Below are positions 1-9,511 of a stretch of 64,000 nucleotides of DNA, one piece after another. The notes under the pieces were generated by a model that worked only from the letters and a program-made list of their open reading frames with translations, searched no databases and had not been told where the DNA came from. The stretch spans positions 62,001-126,000 of the forward strand of contig NHNY01000009.1 in assembly GCA_002786065.1 (NCBI GenBank), written 5' to 3'. The position numbers and the translations under genes are program-made. The DNA is from Microcyclospora pomicola (Eukaryota > Ascomycota > Dothideomycetes > Capnodiales). Numbering within the stretch: the first letter of the stretch is position 1; each line of letters starts with the position of its first letter.

Positions 1-127
1 GGCAAGCGTTAATGCTGTCCTCATTGATTTCTTCCTGTATGACCTGGCGAAGGAAAAAGAGAAAGAAGCACGATCAAGAGGACAAGAAGTAGAGAAATGT
101 CATCGCGTACGAGGTATCTGGTATTAG
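1..127 (+). CDS. C-terminal fragment, probable queuosine salvage protein (DUF2419/Qng1-like)
   Basis: An open frame enters from the left edge (frame starting at base 2) and ends at TAG 125-127, giving 41 residues. The peptide contains LIDFFLYDLAKEKEKEA and ends HRVRGIWY. From memory, DUF2419 queuosine 5'-phosphate N-glycosylases end in a similar hydrophobic L-x-D-x-x-L-(Y/W)-D segment followed by a basic stretch and an aromatic Ile-Trp/Tyr-Tyr tail. These enzymes release queuine from queuosine nucleotides so that it can be reused for tRNA modification. Everything upstream lies outside the window, so catalytic residues cannot be seen. The assignment rests only on this tail and could be wrong; that a real coding exon ends here is more certain than the name. 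Confidence 0.5.
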   Translation, partial: ASVNAVLIDFFLYDLAKEKEKEARSRGQEVEKCHRVRGIWY

Positions 128-866
128 GTGGAATCGCTTGTCGCAAGCACCCACATCAACGGACATGATCCACCTAAGTATGGTCTGTATGCGAATCTAC
201 TTGATCATCCATACCTTTCACGTGCCTTCCACGTTCAGAATCGACTGATGATAGGTATAACGTGCTATAGCCTTGACAATATTTCAATTCTCCGTACTTA
301 GGTAGAATACCGTCAAAATTCCGCTCGGTCAAAGTCAGGGGCAGTCGAGATATTGAGCAACTTGGCTGATAGCGTCGAAGGCGTTACTTGCTTGTGAGAG
401 AGCCACGATGATCACAGCGTCAAGGCCGGAGCTTATGCCATTAGCACTGACATGCTGTTCCTGCGCGGTAGCTGACACCACGCCCATCATCTCAACACTG
501 TGGCCAGCCGGTGGTGGATGTGGACCTCAAAACGCGCCCGCGAGACACCTCCGCCAGGTTCTCGTTGGCTGTATCATGCACGTCTGCTAAGCTAGGAGAA
601 TACACGCTGTCCGTCGACCGCTGTTCATGGTAGTAGGTCCGGCAAGCATTACGCTTCTGGTCAGTGTCTCCAGGTCCATGTGTTCGTGGGTCTCATCTGC
701 GCTCTCGTGGCATCCATCGCTCCTCGCAGAGCTTTCGTGGGTGGTTTCGTAACCTGGACGCCATCGCTCGACATGCACGCTTTTGCTACATATAGCGCGT
801 TCGGTGGATTTGTGTAGGTCGAGTCCGCGACACCGGACCGGCAATTGCGAGGCAAAATGCATCCAT
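128..866. other. Intergenic, no gene seen
   Basis: Space between the 3' end of the edge gene and the 3' end of the Hikeshi gene (convergent). Short open frames exist on both strands but none has recognisable protein character. It presumably holds the two 3' UTRs. Confidence 0.5.
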
Positions 867-1511
867 TCACTGCTCTCTTTCTAAGAACCCAGGATCAAGG
901 TCAATCTTCTTCTCAAACTTTTCCCACCACCCCTGGAATGCTTTCAAGGGCACGGTGTCACTCCCAAAACTCGCCAGGAAATTGAAAGCATTGCCAATGA
1001 TCCGCTGAGCCAGTACTTTCGTGGTAAGCTTTGAGTCCGCAAGGCCTGCCATATTAGTGCGGACCAATGCATTCGACGATCCTGTCGGAGCCTGTTGCTG
1101 TTGCGACTTCAGAGCAAGGAGCTGGCTTTCCACCTGTGCTGCGGGTTCTATCGATATGCCCACCACGACATCGCCAGTCGCTGTAGGATTTGGCGTAGAG
1201 TCGTCCGTCATGAGGTCAACGTCTCCGCTCGGCATGGCTCCAGGACCGCCATCTTGCTTCACCCCTGAGATCTTGAAGATGGCGCTTTCTTTCCCAGGCC
1301 CAATGCCGCCCAGAAATTTGAACTCCTGTGAAGGCGGAATCTGCACGTAGACCGAAGCTGCGGTACCCGTCGGGAGTTGTGCTCCGGGCAACAAGAAAAC
1401 GACGATGTGAGAGAAAGAGGGCGAAGAGGGAATCTTGAATGCCAGTTGGTTTTCAGTTATGACTTCGGGATTAGCATTGACCGGCCGTGATGAGATGATA
1501 AGACCAAACAT
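867..1511 (-). CDS. Hikeshi / Opi10 family protein
   Basis: Single-exon protein of 214 residues, slightly longer than the usual ~200. It begins MFGLIISSRPV and continues with the hydrophobic pattern typical of the DUF775/Hikeshi fold, including SHIVVFLLPGAQLPTG near residue 35, SVYVQIP near 53 and SAIFKISGVK near 76. The C terminus (NFLASFGSDTVPLKAFQGWW, then FEKKIDLDPGFL) matches the conserved end of the family. In animals Hikeshi carries Hsp70 into the nucleus during heat stress by binding FG nucleoporins; yeast Opi10 is linked to phospholipid and inositol regulation. The linker around residues 95-140 (Pro, Ser and Gln rich) is longer than in animals, as is common in fungi. It is divergent from the Nudix gene, with 358 bp between the two start codons. 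Confidence 0.9.
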   Translation of the reverse strand: MFGLIISSRPVNANPEVITENQLAFKIPSSPSFSHIVVFLLPGAQLPTGTAASVYVQIPPSQEFKFLGGIGPGKESAIFKISGVKQDGGPGAMPSGDVDLMTDDSTPNPTATGDVVVGISIEPAAQVESQLLALKSQQQQAPTGSSNALVRTNMAGLADSKLTTKVLAQRIIGNAFNFLASFGSDTVPLKAFQGWWEKFEKKIDLDPGFLEREQ

Positions 1512-1869
1512 GTTTGCAGATATGAGGTATGAAGAACGAATTTCTTCTCATCATTTGCAGCAGATGATGGTTAAGATCACCTATGTGGTCTCGCCGTCAG
1601 TATCTACTTGGAGGCTTCGTAGTATTAGAAATACGGATAGATACATGTATATACTCGTGTGAAGCTTCTGGTGTCTTCTTGTGACGTCTGCTCGGGACAA
1701 CTTCTTTGACCACATGTGGATGTCGCGATGCGGCTGACTTTACTACTACACCTCAGCATGAGCTGTAGCACCAGCAACCAAGAATATACTACAGGTATTG
1801 AGCCCACCTGTGCCACCAGCGAATGCAAAGGTCTCACCGGCAGCCAAATAGTGCTCCATACGTCCAGCT
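1512..1869. promoter_or_regulatory. Divergent promoter, Hikeshi gene / Nudix gene
   Basis: 358 bp separate two start codons facing away from each other, so both promoters and 5' UTRs must lie here. I see no named operator motif. Confidence 0.55.
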
Positions 1870-3000
1870 ATGGAAGGCTTCAATCTCAAGAACCTCCGCG
1901 ATATCCTCCCCACCAAACTCCCACATTGGAGCGTGAACCCCGACGAAGCCGCGAAGGGCACAACAACAGACGCACCCATAGCTATGGAAGATGCAGATAC
2001 CCTCAACGAGCCAATGTCAGTTGAGCCGCCAGCTCCGATTTCGTCAGGGCCAAAGAGTTATCTGGACTTGGTCAACGAGTGCGACAACTTCCCATACCAC
2101 CAGCAAATCAACCTGTACTTCTCCCATGTCAATACATACTACGCATTGTACGTCGCAGACTACCCTGAGACGGAGCTGGGCTATGTACTGCCAAGCGTGG
2201 CTATGGTGTTCAAAGGCTTGCCCCACTGGAAAGTGGACGATGACGATCGCAGCTTGACGCTGATCACAGGCGCGGATGAACAAGAAAGGAGCCAGGCAGT
2301 AGCTGTCACAACCGGTGCGATGCGGAAGTTGGGTCACTTCAAAGTGCTTGAGGGCTGGAGAGACGAACTATATCCAGTCTATGGACCTAACGGAGAGTTA
2401 CTGTTCTCCGTGGAAAGGGCAGCAAGCTCATTGTTTGGTGTTGTTACATATGGGTGTCATATGACAGCATACACGAAGACCAAGACCGAAGGGAGCGAGG
2501 AGTTGAAGATATGGGTGCCTCGTCGCTCTGCCACCAAGCAGACATATCCCGGTCTTCTGGACAACACAGTTGCTGGCGGCATTGCGACAGGAGAAACACC
2601 ATTGGACTGCATGGTCCGGGAGTGCCAAGAAGAGGCATCATTATCTGAGGAGCTCGTTCGCAAAGGCATCAAGGCTGCAGGCACGGTGACATACTTCCAC
2701 ATTCGCGACTCACGGGCTGGCGGTGAAACGAGACTACTCCAACCGGAGTGTCAGTATGTATACGACCTTGAGCTTGACGAAAGCGTCGTGCCAAAGCCTT
2801 CAGATGATGAGGTCGCTGGATTCGAGCTGATGACCGTGGCCCAAGTGAAAGAAGCCTTGGGAAATGCCGACTTCAAACCCAACTGTGCACTGGTCATGAT
2901 GGAGTTTTTCATCAGGCATGGCCTGATCACAAGTGGAGACAAGGACTACATTGAGATTTGCGCCCGGCTGCATCGTAGATTTGACTTTCCCACTTTGTAG
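1870..3000 (+). CDS. Nudix hydrolase with DUF4743 N-terminal domain
   Basis: Uninterrupted 376-residue protein. The Nudix box GX5EX7REX2EE is complete at about residues 237-258 (GGIATGETPLDCMVRECQEE), so the metal-binding glutamates are present. The N-terminal half (residues 55-190, with SYLDLVNECDNFPYH and VTTGAMRKLGHFKVLEGWRD) matches DUF4743, which marks the family often labelled thiamine pyrophosphokinase-related (yeast YJR142W, Arabidopsis Nudt20/24 type). Members are known to hydrolyse damaged thiamine diphosphate such as oxo- and oxythiamine diphosphate, so a cofactor clean-up role in cytosol is likely by family. The first ATG is followed by a plausible start and needs no intron. It converges on the RPB8 gene 327 bp downstream. 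Confidence 0.9.
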   Translation: MEGFNLKNLRDILPTKLPHWSVNPDEAAKGTTTDAPIAMEDADTLNEPMSVEPPAPISSGPKSYLDLVNECDNFPYHQQINLYFSHVNTYYALYVADYPETELGYVLPSVAMVFKGLPHWKVDDDDRSLTLITGADEQERSQAVAVTTGAMRKLGHFKVLEGWRDELYPVYGPNGELLFSVERAASSLFGVVTYGCHMTAYTKTKTEGSEELKIWVPRRSATKQTYPGLLDNTVAGGIATGETPLDCMVRECQEEASLSEELVRKGIKAAGTVTYFHIRDSRAGGETRLLQPECQYVYDLELDESVVPKPSDDEVAGFELMTVAQVKEALGNADFKPNCALVMMEFFIRHGLITSGDKDYIEICARLHRRFDFPTL

Positions 3001-3327
3001 ATGTGGTGGTTGAGAACAATGCGGCTAAACATGCAACAACCATACCTGACGAGAACCATGAGTCCACGAATAGAAGAAGTTTTTCAAAAGCAGTGTGCTT
3101 TCACTTTGACATCTGCTCAACCCTTCCCATGTCCACGCGGCTGAATTGTCTCGCGGATCACTTGCTCCAGAACTCCTCGCTAAGTGACGATACACATCCC
3201 ATTTCGTGTGTCTAATTTTGCTCGTAGCTTGTGTACCATACGCAAAGCATCTCACATCACGCCACTGCATGATCAAGAGTACCATCGCAGTTTGGTAGCT
3301 GCTCGGCACGTACATGTTACTCCAGCC
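3001..3327. other. Intergenic between convergent genes
   Basis: 327 bp of 3' flank shared by the Nudix and RPB8 genes. Nothing else supported. Confidence 0.5.
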
Positions 3328-3835
3328 TCATCGTTTCATGAGCAGATACACGTTGTCGATGCGCAGCGGGCTGAGCTTTTTGTAAGGTCCGTCCAAGCAC
3401 GCCAGCAGTCCGCCGAAGGAGATGTATACCTTGCTGCAACCCACGAAGTCAGTCCATGCCCGTGGTCGATCACCATCGTCTTCAATCCCGAGTGCCCACT
3501 CACATGTTTCCGCCCTCTCCCATCTCCTCATGCCTGTACACCTTGCCATAGCAGACATAATCCCACAGGTCTGCAAGGGTTTGCTCAGCGTTTGTGCGTC
3601 TTGGTTGCCATCCCCGACTCAGATCTTCCTTGGTGCCGTCCAGATTCAGCGTGCTAGCAAAAAGCACGTTCACTGTCTGGCCGGACTCGAGCGGGAACAG
3701 TTCGGTGTTGTAGTCGAGCGTGAGTGCAATGGTGGATTCCGTGTTGGTGGCTTGTAACCGTGCTACGCGATCGTACGAGTCATCGATGATTGTGCTGAGC
3801 GTGAACGAGTCTTCGAAGAGGTGTGCGTCGGTCAT
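3328..3835 (-). CDS. RPB8: RNA polymerases I, II and III shared subunit Rpb8
   Basis: Two exons: 3504-3835 and 3328-3433, intron 3434-3503 (GTGAGT..TTGCAG, 70 nt). The joined protein has 145 residues, the normal family length. The N terminus ([18 protein letters not shown], then [17 protein letters not shown]) and the C terminus ([19 protein letters not shown], then NVYLLMKR) are diagnostic for Rpb8, an OB-fold subunit common to all three nuclear RNA polymerases. The splice restores the join [20 protein letters not shown], which matches the known strand order. It is transcribed convergently with the Nudix gene and lies downstream of its own promoter in the 438 bp next to the oxidase 3' end. 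Confidence 0.95.
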
Positions 3836-4273
3836 GGTAGTGGATTGCGCGCGAAATGTGTTGTGGTGTTTGAAGCTGGACGGTCAAGTTCCTCGTTTCG
3901 TTGACAGAGCTACTTTACTTTTTGCGTGGTGTCGCGCGCAGCGGCGGCAATTTCTCGGCCTATGGTGAAAACGTTCAGGAACATGAAAGTATGGCAACCC
4001 TAAGGGTTATATGCGCGGAGGAGAAGCGCCACCTTAAGTACATTTGGCTCATACATAAGAAGAGTGTGTTCTGTAGTCACCTCTTCCGGCGAGATACAGA
4101 TTATATACTTCATGTCGGGGTCAACTCGACCGCAACAGCCGCACCGCCGGTGTTGCAGATATGTATGTCGCACGGCAGCTGCCTCTCGTTGTGTACTGCC
4201 GAAGTTGATTGAAACATACCTATACCTAGATGGTCGACACTACATACCTCACCGAAGCATAAAATCGCGCACT
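3836..4273. other. Intergenic with RPB8 promoter
   Basis: 438 bp between the RPB8 start codon and the NADPH oxidase stop codon; both genes are on the minus strand, so this holds the RPB8 promoter and the oxidase 3' flank. No further gene is visible. Confidence 0.5.
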
Positions 4274-6280
4274 CTATGAGAAGACCTCGACATGAAAGTG
4301 ATGTTCTATTCCAGTGCCGTCCTCTCTGCCTCTCAGCGTCATCTGATGGCATAGATCGGCCAAGGTGTGCCCAATGATAGGGGCTCCGCAGAAGAAGACA
4401 CCTACCTTTCTCTTGCGACGCTTGTCCCTTGCGAACAATTCCACCATATCCTCATAGTGGTCATTGATGATGGTGGGGAAGTCCGGACGACCAAAATATG
4501 TCGGAGCTACCAGGCCAGTGAGAGGTGAAATGTGCTGCCTGGTGGTGCGGTGGCTCTCGAGCAGCCAACATAAGATATAGGAGGTGATGTCGTTGCGTTT
4601 CTTGGTAAGGTGATTGTGGATACGAAGCTCTAGATGTGGATTATGGCCGTGAGCCGAGATTCGATTGAGAAGGTCAGAGAACCACAGCAAGTGGTTTCTG
4701 TCGCGGACTATCCAATGGAAGTCGACCCGGCTATATCGTTTGATGTCGTACGTCTCCCAGCGCACATTTCTAAGTAGTGGCGGGCTAGAAGCTGTCCTTA
4801 ACGATGGAGACCGTTGTCCCGGAGACTCGAAGTTACTCCTGTGGTCCCAGTTTACGCCCTCCCGACTTTGAAGGTCGCTCAAGATCCCAGAAAACGGCGT
4901 AACGCCAATACCAGCCCCAACGATGATAGTCTGGCTATAATCGTAGAATCGTTGGGCTGGAGCACCGAAGGGCCCATCAATCCCCACATACCTAAGACTC
5001 CCGTGCAAGTCACGAAGCTTGCCAGTCCAATTACCTTGAGTCTTGATATGTAAAGTTATCGTTCGTCCAACGCATGTTGAGATTGTAAAAGGATGCCATT
5101 GGAAGTATGAGATCTGCGGCACCTGGAGGAGGACATATTGACCTGCTCTATAACTCCATATCCGCGATGGTGGGATCTCACAAGCAATACTAATGGTGTC
5201 GTTGTCCAGGATTTCCAAGGCCGCTGGTATCCTGTGCAAGCCAGCAGCGATGCGCAGCACCCGTTCGCCCAGCACTAATAATGCAGGCATGGCAAGGATT
5301 ATACCCATGACAGGGAATTGCAGGAGAGCCGCAGACCCATGAGCAATGAGTAGACCGATGATCGGGAACATCAAAAGATGTCCAATCTGGAAGATCTCGT
5401 ATGATCGTCTCCGTATGAAAGGCATACTCAGCACGGCGAGGAGGTAGAACAACCCTAGGGCAGCGAGACCGGACCAGCCTGGACTCAAGCGGATGTATGA
5501 AACATAGTGCGTGGGTACAGTATCAGGCCCCGTAAATGTAGCTACTGCAGCTTGTCGATTGGGGCGACTTGCAAACACAAAGGATCCACTTAGATGTCCA
5601 ACAGCATGCAAGGTGGCCAAGACGATCGCCACACACGAGATCTTGACGTGGAAGGATTGCGACAAGTCCCAGTTGATGACCCGGGACACGTGGTACCATC
5701 TGCGCATGATCGTAGAAAACCATCGACTCATGCTGAGCATCATGAAGAAAAGCGTCGGATACAACGCGCCAGCGCAAGCCTTAGCGAAGGCAACGCCCCA
5801 GCCAAAGGCAGCCCGATACTCTGGTCCTGTCGCATACTTGACGCATTGCCAGACTCCAACTGCGATTTGCGTTGCGACCACTATCGCAAGGAACATGTAC
5901 TGCGGTCCGTCCACTTCCCAGGCAGCACGAAGCCGTCGACCCCAGCTGATGTTTTGTAGGTAGATCTCTTCGTGCATTGCTGCTTGCTTGTCTTGCTCCA
6001 AAGAGGGAATACGCCAGTCTGCAACAATTTTTCTGAATTCATCCACAGAAAAGGATATCTTCTTCTTTGCACCCAGCAGACTGCGGAGGAACTCACGCCG
6101 TTCGTCTGCATGAATAGCATGATACCAGTTGTAATACTCGGTATCTGGCTGAAGTTTTTGACAGACGGTAGCTAGTTGGCGCTCCAGTTCCTCGTAGGGA
6201 ATGCGTCCATTCTTCTTGTGGTCGAGGTGGTCAACGAAACCATCAATCTCTTGTTGAGTCAGATAGACGACGTTCGCCAT
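4274..6280 (-). CDS. NADPH oxidase with N-terminal EF-hand (NoxC-like)
   Basis: Single-exon 668-residue flavocytochrome. Residues 20-31 (DHKKNGRIPYEE) form a complete EF-hand loop with acidic residues at positions 1 and 12 and Gly at position 6. A six-helix ferric-reductase core spans about 125-345. Paired heme ligands are visible: His211, 225 and 229 in HVKISCVAIVLATLHAVGHL, and His301 and His314 in the helix ending LLIAHGS. HPFTIS at 396 binds FAD, VGAGIGVTPF at 454 begins the NADPH site, FHWIVRD at 521 and FFCGAP at 629 complete it, and the protein ends in a Nox-type HFHVEVFS. It should move electrons from cytosolic NADPH across a membrane to make superoxide. The EF-hand distinguishes NoxC from fungal NoxA/NoxB and suggests calcium control. 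A metalloreductase role is less likely because of the EF-hand and the C-terminal tail. Confidence 0.88.
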   Translation of the reverse strand: MANVVYLTQQEIDGFVDHLDHKKNGRIPYEELERQLATVCQKLQPDTEYYNWYHAIHADERREFLRSLLGAKKKISFSVDEFRKIVADWRIPSLEQDKQAAMHEEIYLQNISWGRRLRAAWEVDGPQYMFLAIVVATQIAVGVWQCVKYATGPEYRAAFGWGVAFAKACAGALYPTLFFMMLSMSRWFSTIMRRWYHVSRVINWDLSQSFHVKISCVAIVLATLHAVGHLSGSFVFASRPNRQAAVATFTGPDTVPTHYVSYIRLSPGWSGLAALGLFYLLAVLSMPFIRRRSYEIFQIGHLLMFPIIGLLIAHGSAALLQFPVMGIILAMPALLVLGERVLRIAAGLHRIPAALEILDNDTISIACEIPPSRIWSYRAGQYVLLQVPQISYFQWHPFTISTCVGRTITLHIKTQGNWTGKLRDLHGSLRYVGIDGPFGAPAQRFYDYSQTIIVGAGIGVTPFSGILSDLQSREGVNWDHRSNFESPGQRSPSLRTASSPPLLRNVRWETYDIKRYSRVDFHWIVRDRNHLLWFSDLLNRISAHGHNPHLELRIHNHLTKKRNDITSYILCWLLESHRTTRQHISPLTGLVAPTYFGRPDFPTIINDHYEDMVELFARDKRRKRKVGVFFCGAPIIGHTLADLCHQMTLRGREDGTGIEHHFHVEVFS

Positions 6281-7959
6281 CCCGGCACGTGCTATAGAGG
6301 TGCCACATTAAGATTGAATCAGACCTACCTTGCCGGCACATGCTCTCTACATATGGTCAACCCATTGTGACCTTGGCTGCAGTGCACCGCAGGGTCAACT
6401 CAGCTGTTCAGGGATCGCACGCATTTTGCTGGGCACAGCATATCACCACGCCAGATATCGCATGCCCACGGCTACGGACCGGGTGCGTCAGCCTCCGGTG
6501 TTACATCTCTTCTATGCTTGGGTTGGTTCTCGTGGTCGGCCGTCCCTTTCTCTTATCACTTACGTTCCACCAAGTGAAGTGGAGATCCTTCGCGCTGACA
6601 GGCAGCTGATTGCCAAAGTCTTCGAACGGCCGGACAGCCGTCGCCACGTTGTGTGGTGTCCTTGATCCTTCGAACAACGCGTGGTCAAGATAACTGGCAA
6701 GGAAAACTGTGGATGTAACAGACCTGAAAAGACAACGTGGTATTGAAGCACGCACGTTACATCATGAACGAACGGTATCTGTGTGACTGGGGCCGGTCAG
6801 ACTAGGTATCTCATATAGGAGTGCCTTATAGCAGTAGGTGTTATGGTTCGAAGTTACCTTGGAAAGTGATGCTCAACTATCTCCATTTCATCAATTGGCA
6901 GGTACCTAGGTATGAGGTCGGCTTGGGGACAAGAAACCGGAACAGCCAGCCCAGTCCACCACCCACGTTCGTCCCGATGCTGTGGTCCATCGGAAGCGTG
7001 GCATGCCGGATCCTCTATATTGACGACGCCCACGAGGCTGGGCGATGGGAATGTAATCTAGGGCGTTCTGTTGTCCAGTCATTCCGCTGGGCAGCCTTAT
7101 GCGCCGAGACATGCTGTACAACGACCGACCTGAAGCCTGTATAAGGTAAATGCAGTGTAACATGCATGTACACGACACACGTCCAGGTCCACGTCCAGGT
7201 ACTTGCGCTGATCCTTCTGCGCGGAACCACGTGTCGAGAGTATGACCGTTGCACGAAGTTCTTGTCTCATCAGATGTAAGCGCTTGCTTAGGAGACCTAC
7301 CGAGCTCGTACGATCCGTACATGTACCTTATCGTACGTGTACCTACGGACACACATCACTCAGTGAAGTTCAAGTAAGAGTTGTAAAGAGCTTGGGGTCT
7401 GGGCAGCATGCAGCTCAAGTCTGGCGATTTACATATGTCAGGACAAGATTCCTCCTATCATTGGCAATATTCCCTGGAGAGCTCAATGCTACCACCCTCC
7501 GTCACTGTACACAGCAGGCCAGACGACTGAACCGTGTGGCGGGCGAAGATTCCCATGATTGGGCCGGTGGCGTTTAGGTGACATCGAATCTGGTCCCCAT
7601 GGCAAAGCAAAGCAGGTAGCTGGAATAGATTGATACAAATCAACCAATGATCTCATGCGCTAGAGAGGGACAAGATGTGCAAGCACAACAAGACAGAAGT
7701 AATAAGATGTAGTTCTCAACCTTTATGTGTTCAGTCATACCTGGTAGATGCCTGATAGACCAATATAACCTTCATAGAGTTTCGAGAGCCCAATCCGTAT
7801 AATGTTGTACATGCATCATGCCCATACCGACATGACGAAGCTGCACGAAACCTTGGGTAACGCCACGGTAATGCAAGGATGAAACTGATTCCTGCTCTCC
7901 ATCTATTGGCAATTAGCCCGACCTGGTGAACACCTTTCGTTATCAGACACTGCACAACT
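6281..7959. other. Intergenic with NADPH oxidase promoter
   Basis: 1.7 kb between the oxidase start codon and the VMA16 stop codon, both on the minus strand. It holds the oxidase promoter and 5' UTR. Several short open frames occur but show no domain character. A 12-nt direct repeat (CACGTCCAGGT twice) lies at 7178-7200. Confidence 0.5.
7178..7200. repeat. Two direct copies of CACGTCCAGGT
   Basis: An 11-nt unit occurs twice with one base between copies, about 900 bp upstream of the NADPH oxidase start. It could be a tandem factor site or chance. Confidence 0.5.
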
Positions 7960-8800
7960 TCATTCAAAGTCCGCTGCAGCACTGCTCAATAGGAGTCCGA
8001 TAATGAGGCCGAATAGACCAAGCACAGATGAGAAGATCTCGATGACAAGGATCTTGACGAATCTACCAATTGAAATCAGCCTTCGACTCAGACTCGCTGT
8101 GTTCGATCTCAACACTCACAAACTTGGGTCAGCAGCATCGGCCAGAGCGGCACTCGACCCATTGATGCCCACACTGACTCCACAGATGAGGTTACACATG
8201 CCCACCAGAACCCCGGACCAGAAGAGTGCGTAGCCGGTGAAGTAGTTGGCGCTGCTATACTGCGCATCGCCTTGAACAAGCTGTATCTTGGCCGAGAATA
8301 CGATAGACATGATGACACCGTAGATTGCGACAACCTCGCAAAAAATGATAGAGATCAAGTTCTTGGTGCGGATGCGCGGGGCTTTGACGCCGCCTCCGAT
8401 GATCGATGTGCCAGTGATGAAGATTCCCCTGGTTTCACGTGTCAGACTCTTGCTGGCTTCTTCTTGTGTGTATTTGCTGGAGATTGAGACTAACCATGCC
8501 GCTCCTACCACGGACAGACCGATGCAGAGCGCAATACCCGTGTCCGCCCAAGCATATGGTGATATCGACTCGAGGAAGGCACCGACCTGTGTGTGTGAGG
8601 TTAGACATCGCTTCAGACACTGGGAAGGACACAAAAGAGTACACTCACGTTGAAAGCTTCTCCCTCGCCATTAAAGAGCATGTCTGTGACACCATCAGTT
8701 TCCTTGTCGCTTCTCTTCACCAGTCTAGGGTTCCCGTACAAGCTCCAATGACTGTAAGGGCGACTCCAGCGCCAGAGACGCCATATGTGAGGCCACCCAT
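7960..8800 (-). CDS. VMA16: V-ATPase proteolipid subunit c''
   Basis: Five exons by splice motifs and homology: 8740-8800, 8649-8683, 8495-8586, 8120-8428 and 7960-8062; all introns are 56-66 nt with GT..AG ends. The 199-residue product starts [20 protein letters not shown] (first membrane helix), then [39 protein letters not shown] and [19 protein letters not shown]. The proton-carrying glutamate sits in [14 protein letters not shown]. The last exon adds the final helix, [19 protein letters not shown]. This is the c'' ring subunit of the vacuolar proton pump, which turns ATP hydrolysis into acidification of vacuole and Golgi. The intron-exon joins are each needed to rebuild the family sequence, so the model is firm. 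It is divergent from the TFIIA gene. Confidence 0.95.
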
Positions 8801-9040
8801 GATGCGCGAGTGCGTGAAGACGTTGGACAATCGTGACAGATATGTGTCTGCTGCTTGTCTATCTTCTGATGATGACCTGCGACCTGAGGTTCCATGTATG
8901 CCGAAGTTCTGCCGAGCGGCTTACTTCGTCGACTTCCGAACCTCGACCGTTCATGTTGATAACTGCCGCCCCACGCATCGAACTCACCTCGCAGGAGTGT
9001 TCGTTGGCGCAGCCTCGACACCGATAAGCAATTCGCAATC
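8801..9040. promoter_or_regulatory. Divergent promoter, VMA16 / TOA2
   Basis: Only 240 bp separate the two start codons, so both core promoters overlap or abut here. No specific factor motif is claimed. Confidence 0.6.
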
Positions 9041-9511
9041 ATGGCTACTGCGAACATGACCTACTATGAGCTCTACAGAGGCACATCGTACGCTTGCGCG
9101 TTGCCCTCAACGGCATGCTTAATACATGACTAACGACGTACCAATTCAGCATCGGACTTGCCTTAGCCGACACTCTCGACGACCTTATCAGTAGCCGCCG
9201 GATCGAGCCCCAGTTGGCCATGCGTATCATGCAGAACTTCGACCAGAGCATCGCATCCGTGCTGGGAGACAAGGTGAAGGCTCGGCTATCGTTCAAGGCA
9301 TGTCCGATGAAACCCAAGCGAAGTATTACTGTACTATGCAGAAGGGATGCTGACTGTGATTGGGCTAAAGGGTCATCTAGACACTTATCGATTCTGCGAT
9401 GAGGTCTGGACATTCATTATCAAGGACGTGAAAATCAAGCTCGACAACCAGCAAACACTCGATGCCGAAAGGGTGAAGATCGTGGCCTGTCAGAGCAAGG
9501 AAAAGGTTTAG
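9041..9511 (+). CDS. TOA2: Transcription factor IIA small (gamma) subunit
   Basis: Three exons: 9041-9087, 9150-9297 and 9371-9511, product 111 residues, the normal size. [16 protein letters not shown] begins the family's Y-x-x-Y-R helix, followed by [20 protein letters not shown] and then [20 protein letters not shown], which is the beta-barrel part that touches TBP and DNA upstream of TATA. The first intron has a textbook TGACTAAC branch site. The second intron begins with GC rather than GT (AAG/GCATGT) and ends AAAG; only this join gives the conserved order K-G-H-L-D-T-Y-R-F. The protein works as a heterodimer with the large TFIIA subunit in RNA polymerase II initiation. Confidence 0.94.
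9298..9370 (+). other. GC-AG intron in TOA2
   Basis: 73-nt intron with donor AAG/GCATGT, internal CTGAC about 20 nt before the acceptor, and acceptor AAAG/GGT. Using the GC donor preserves frame and the conserved protein; no GT donor nearby does so. Confidence 0.8.
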
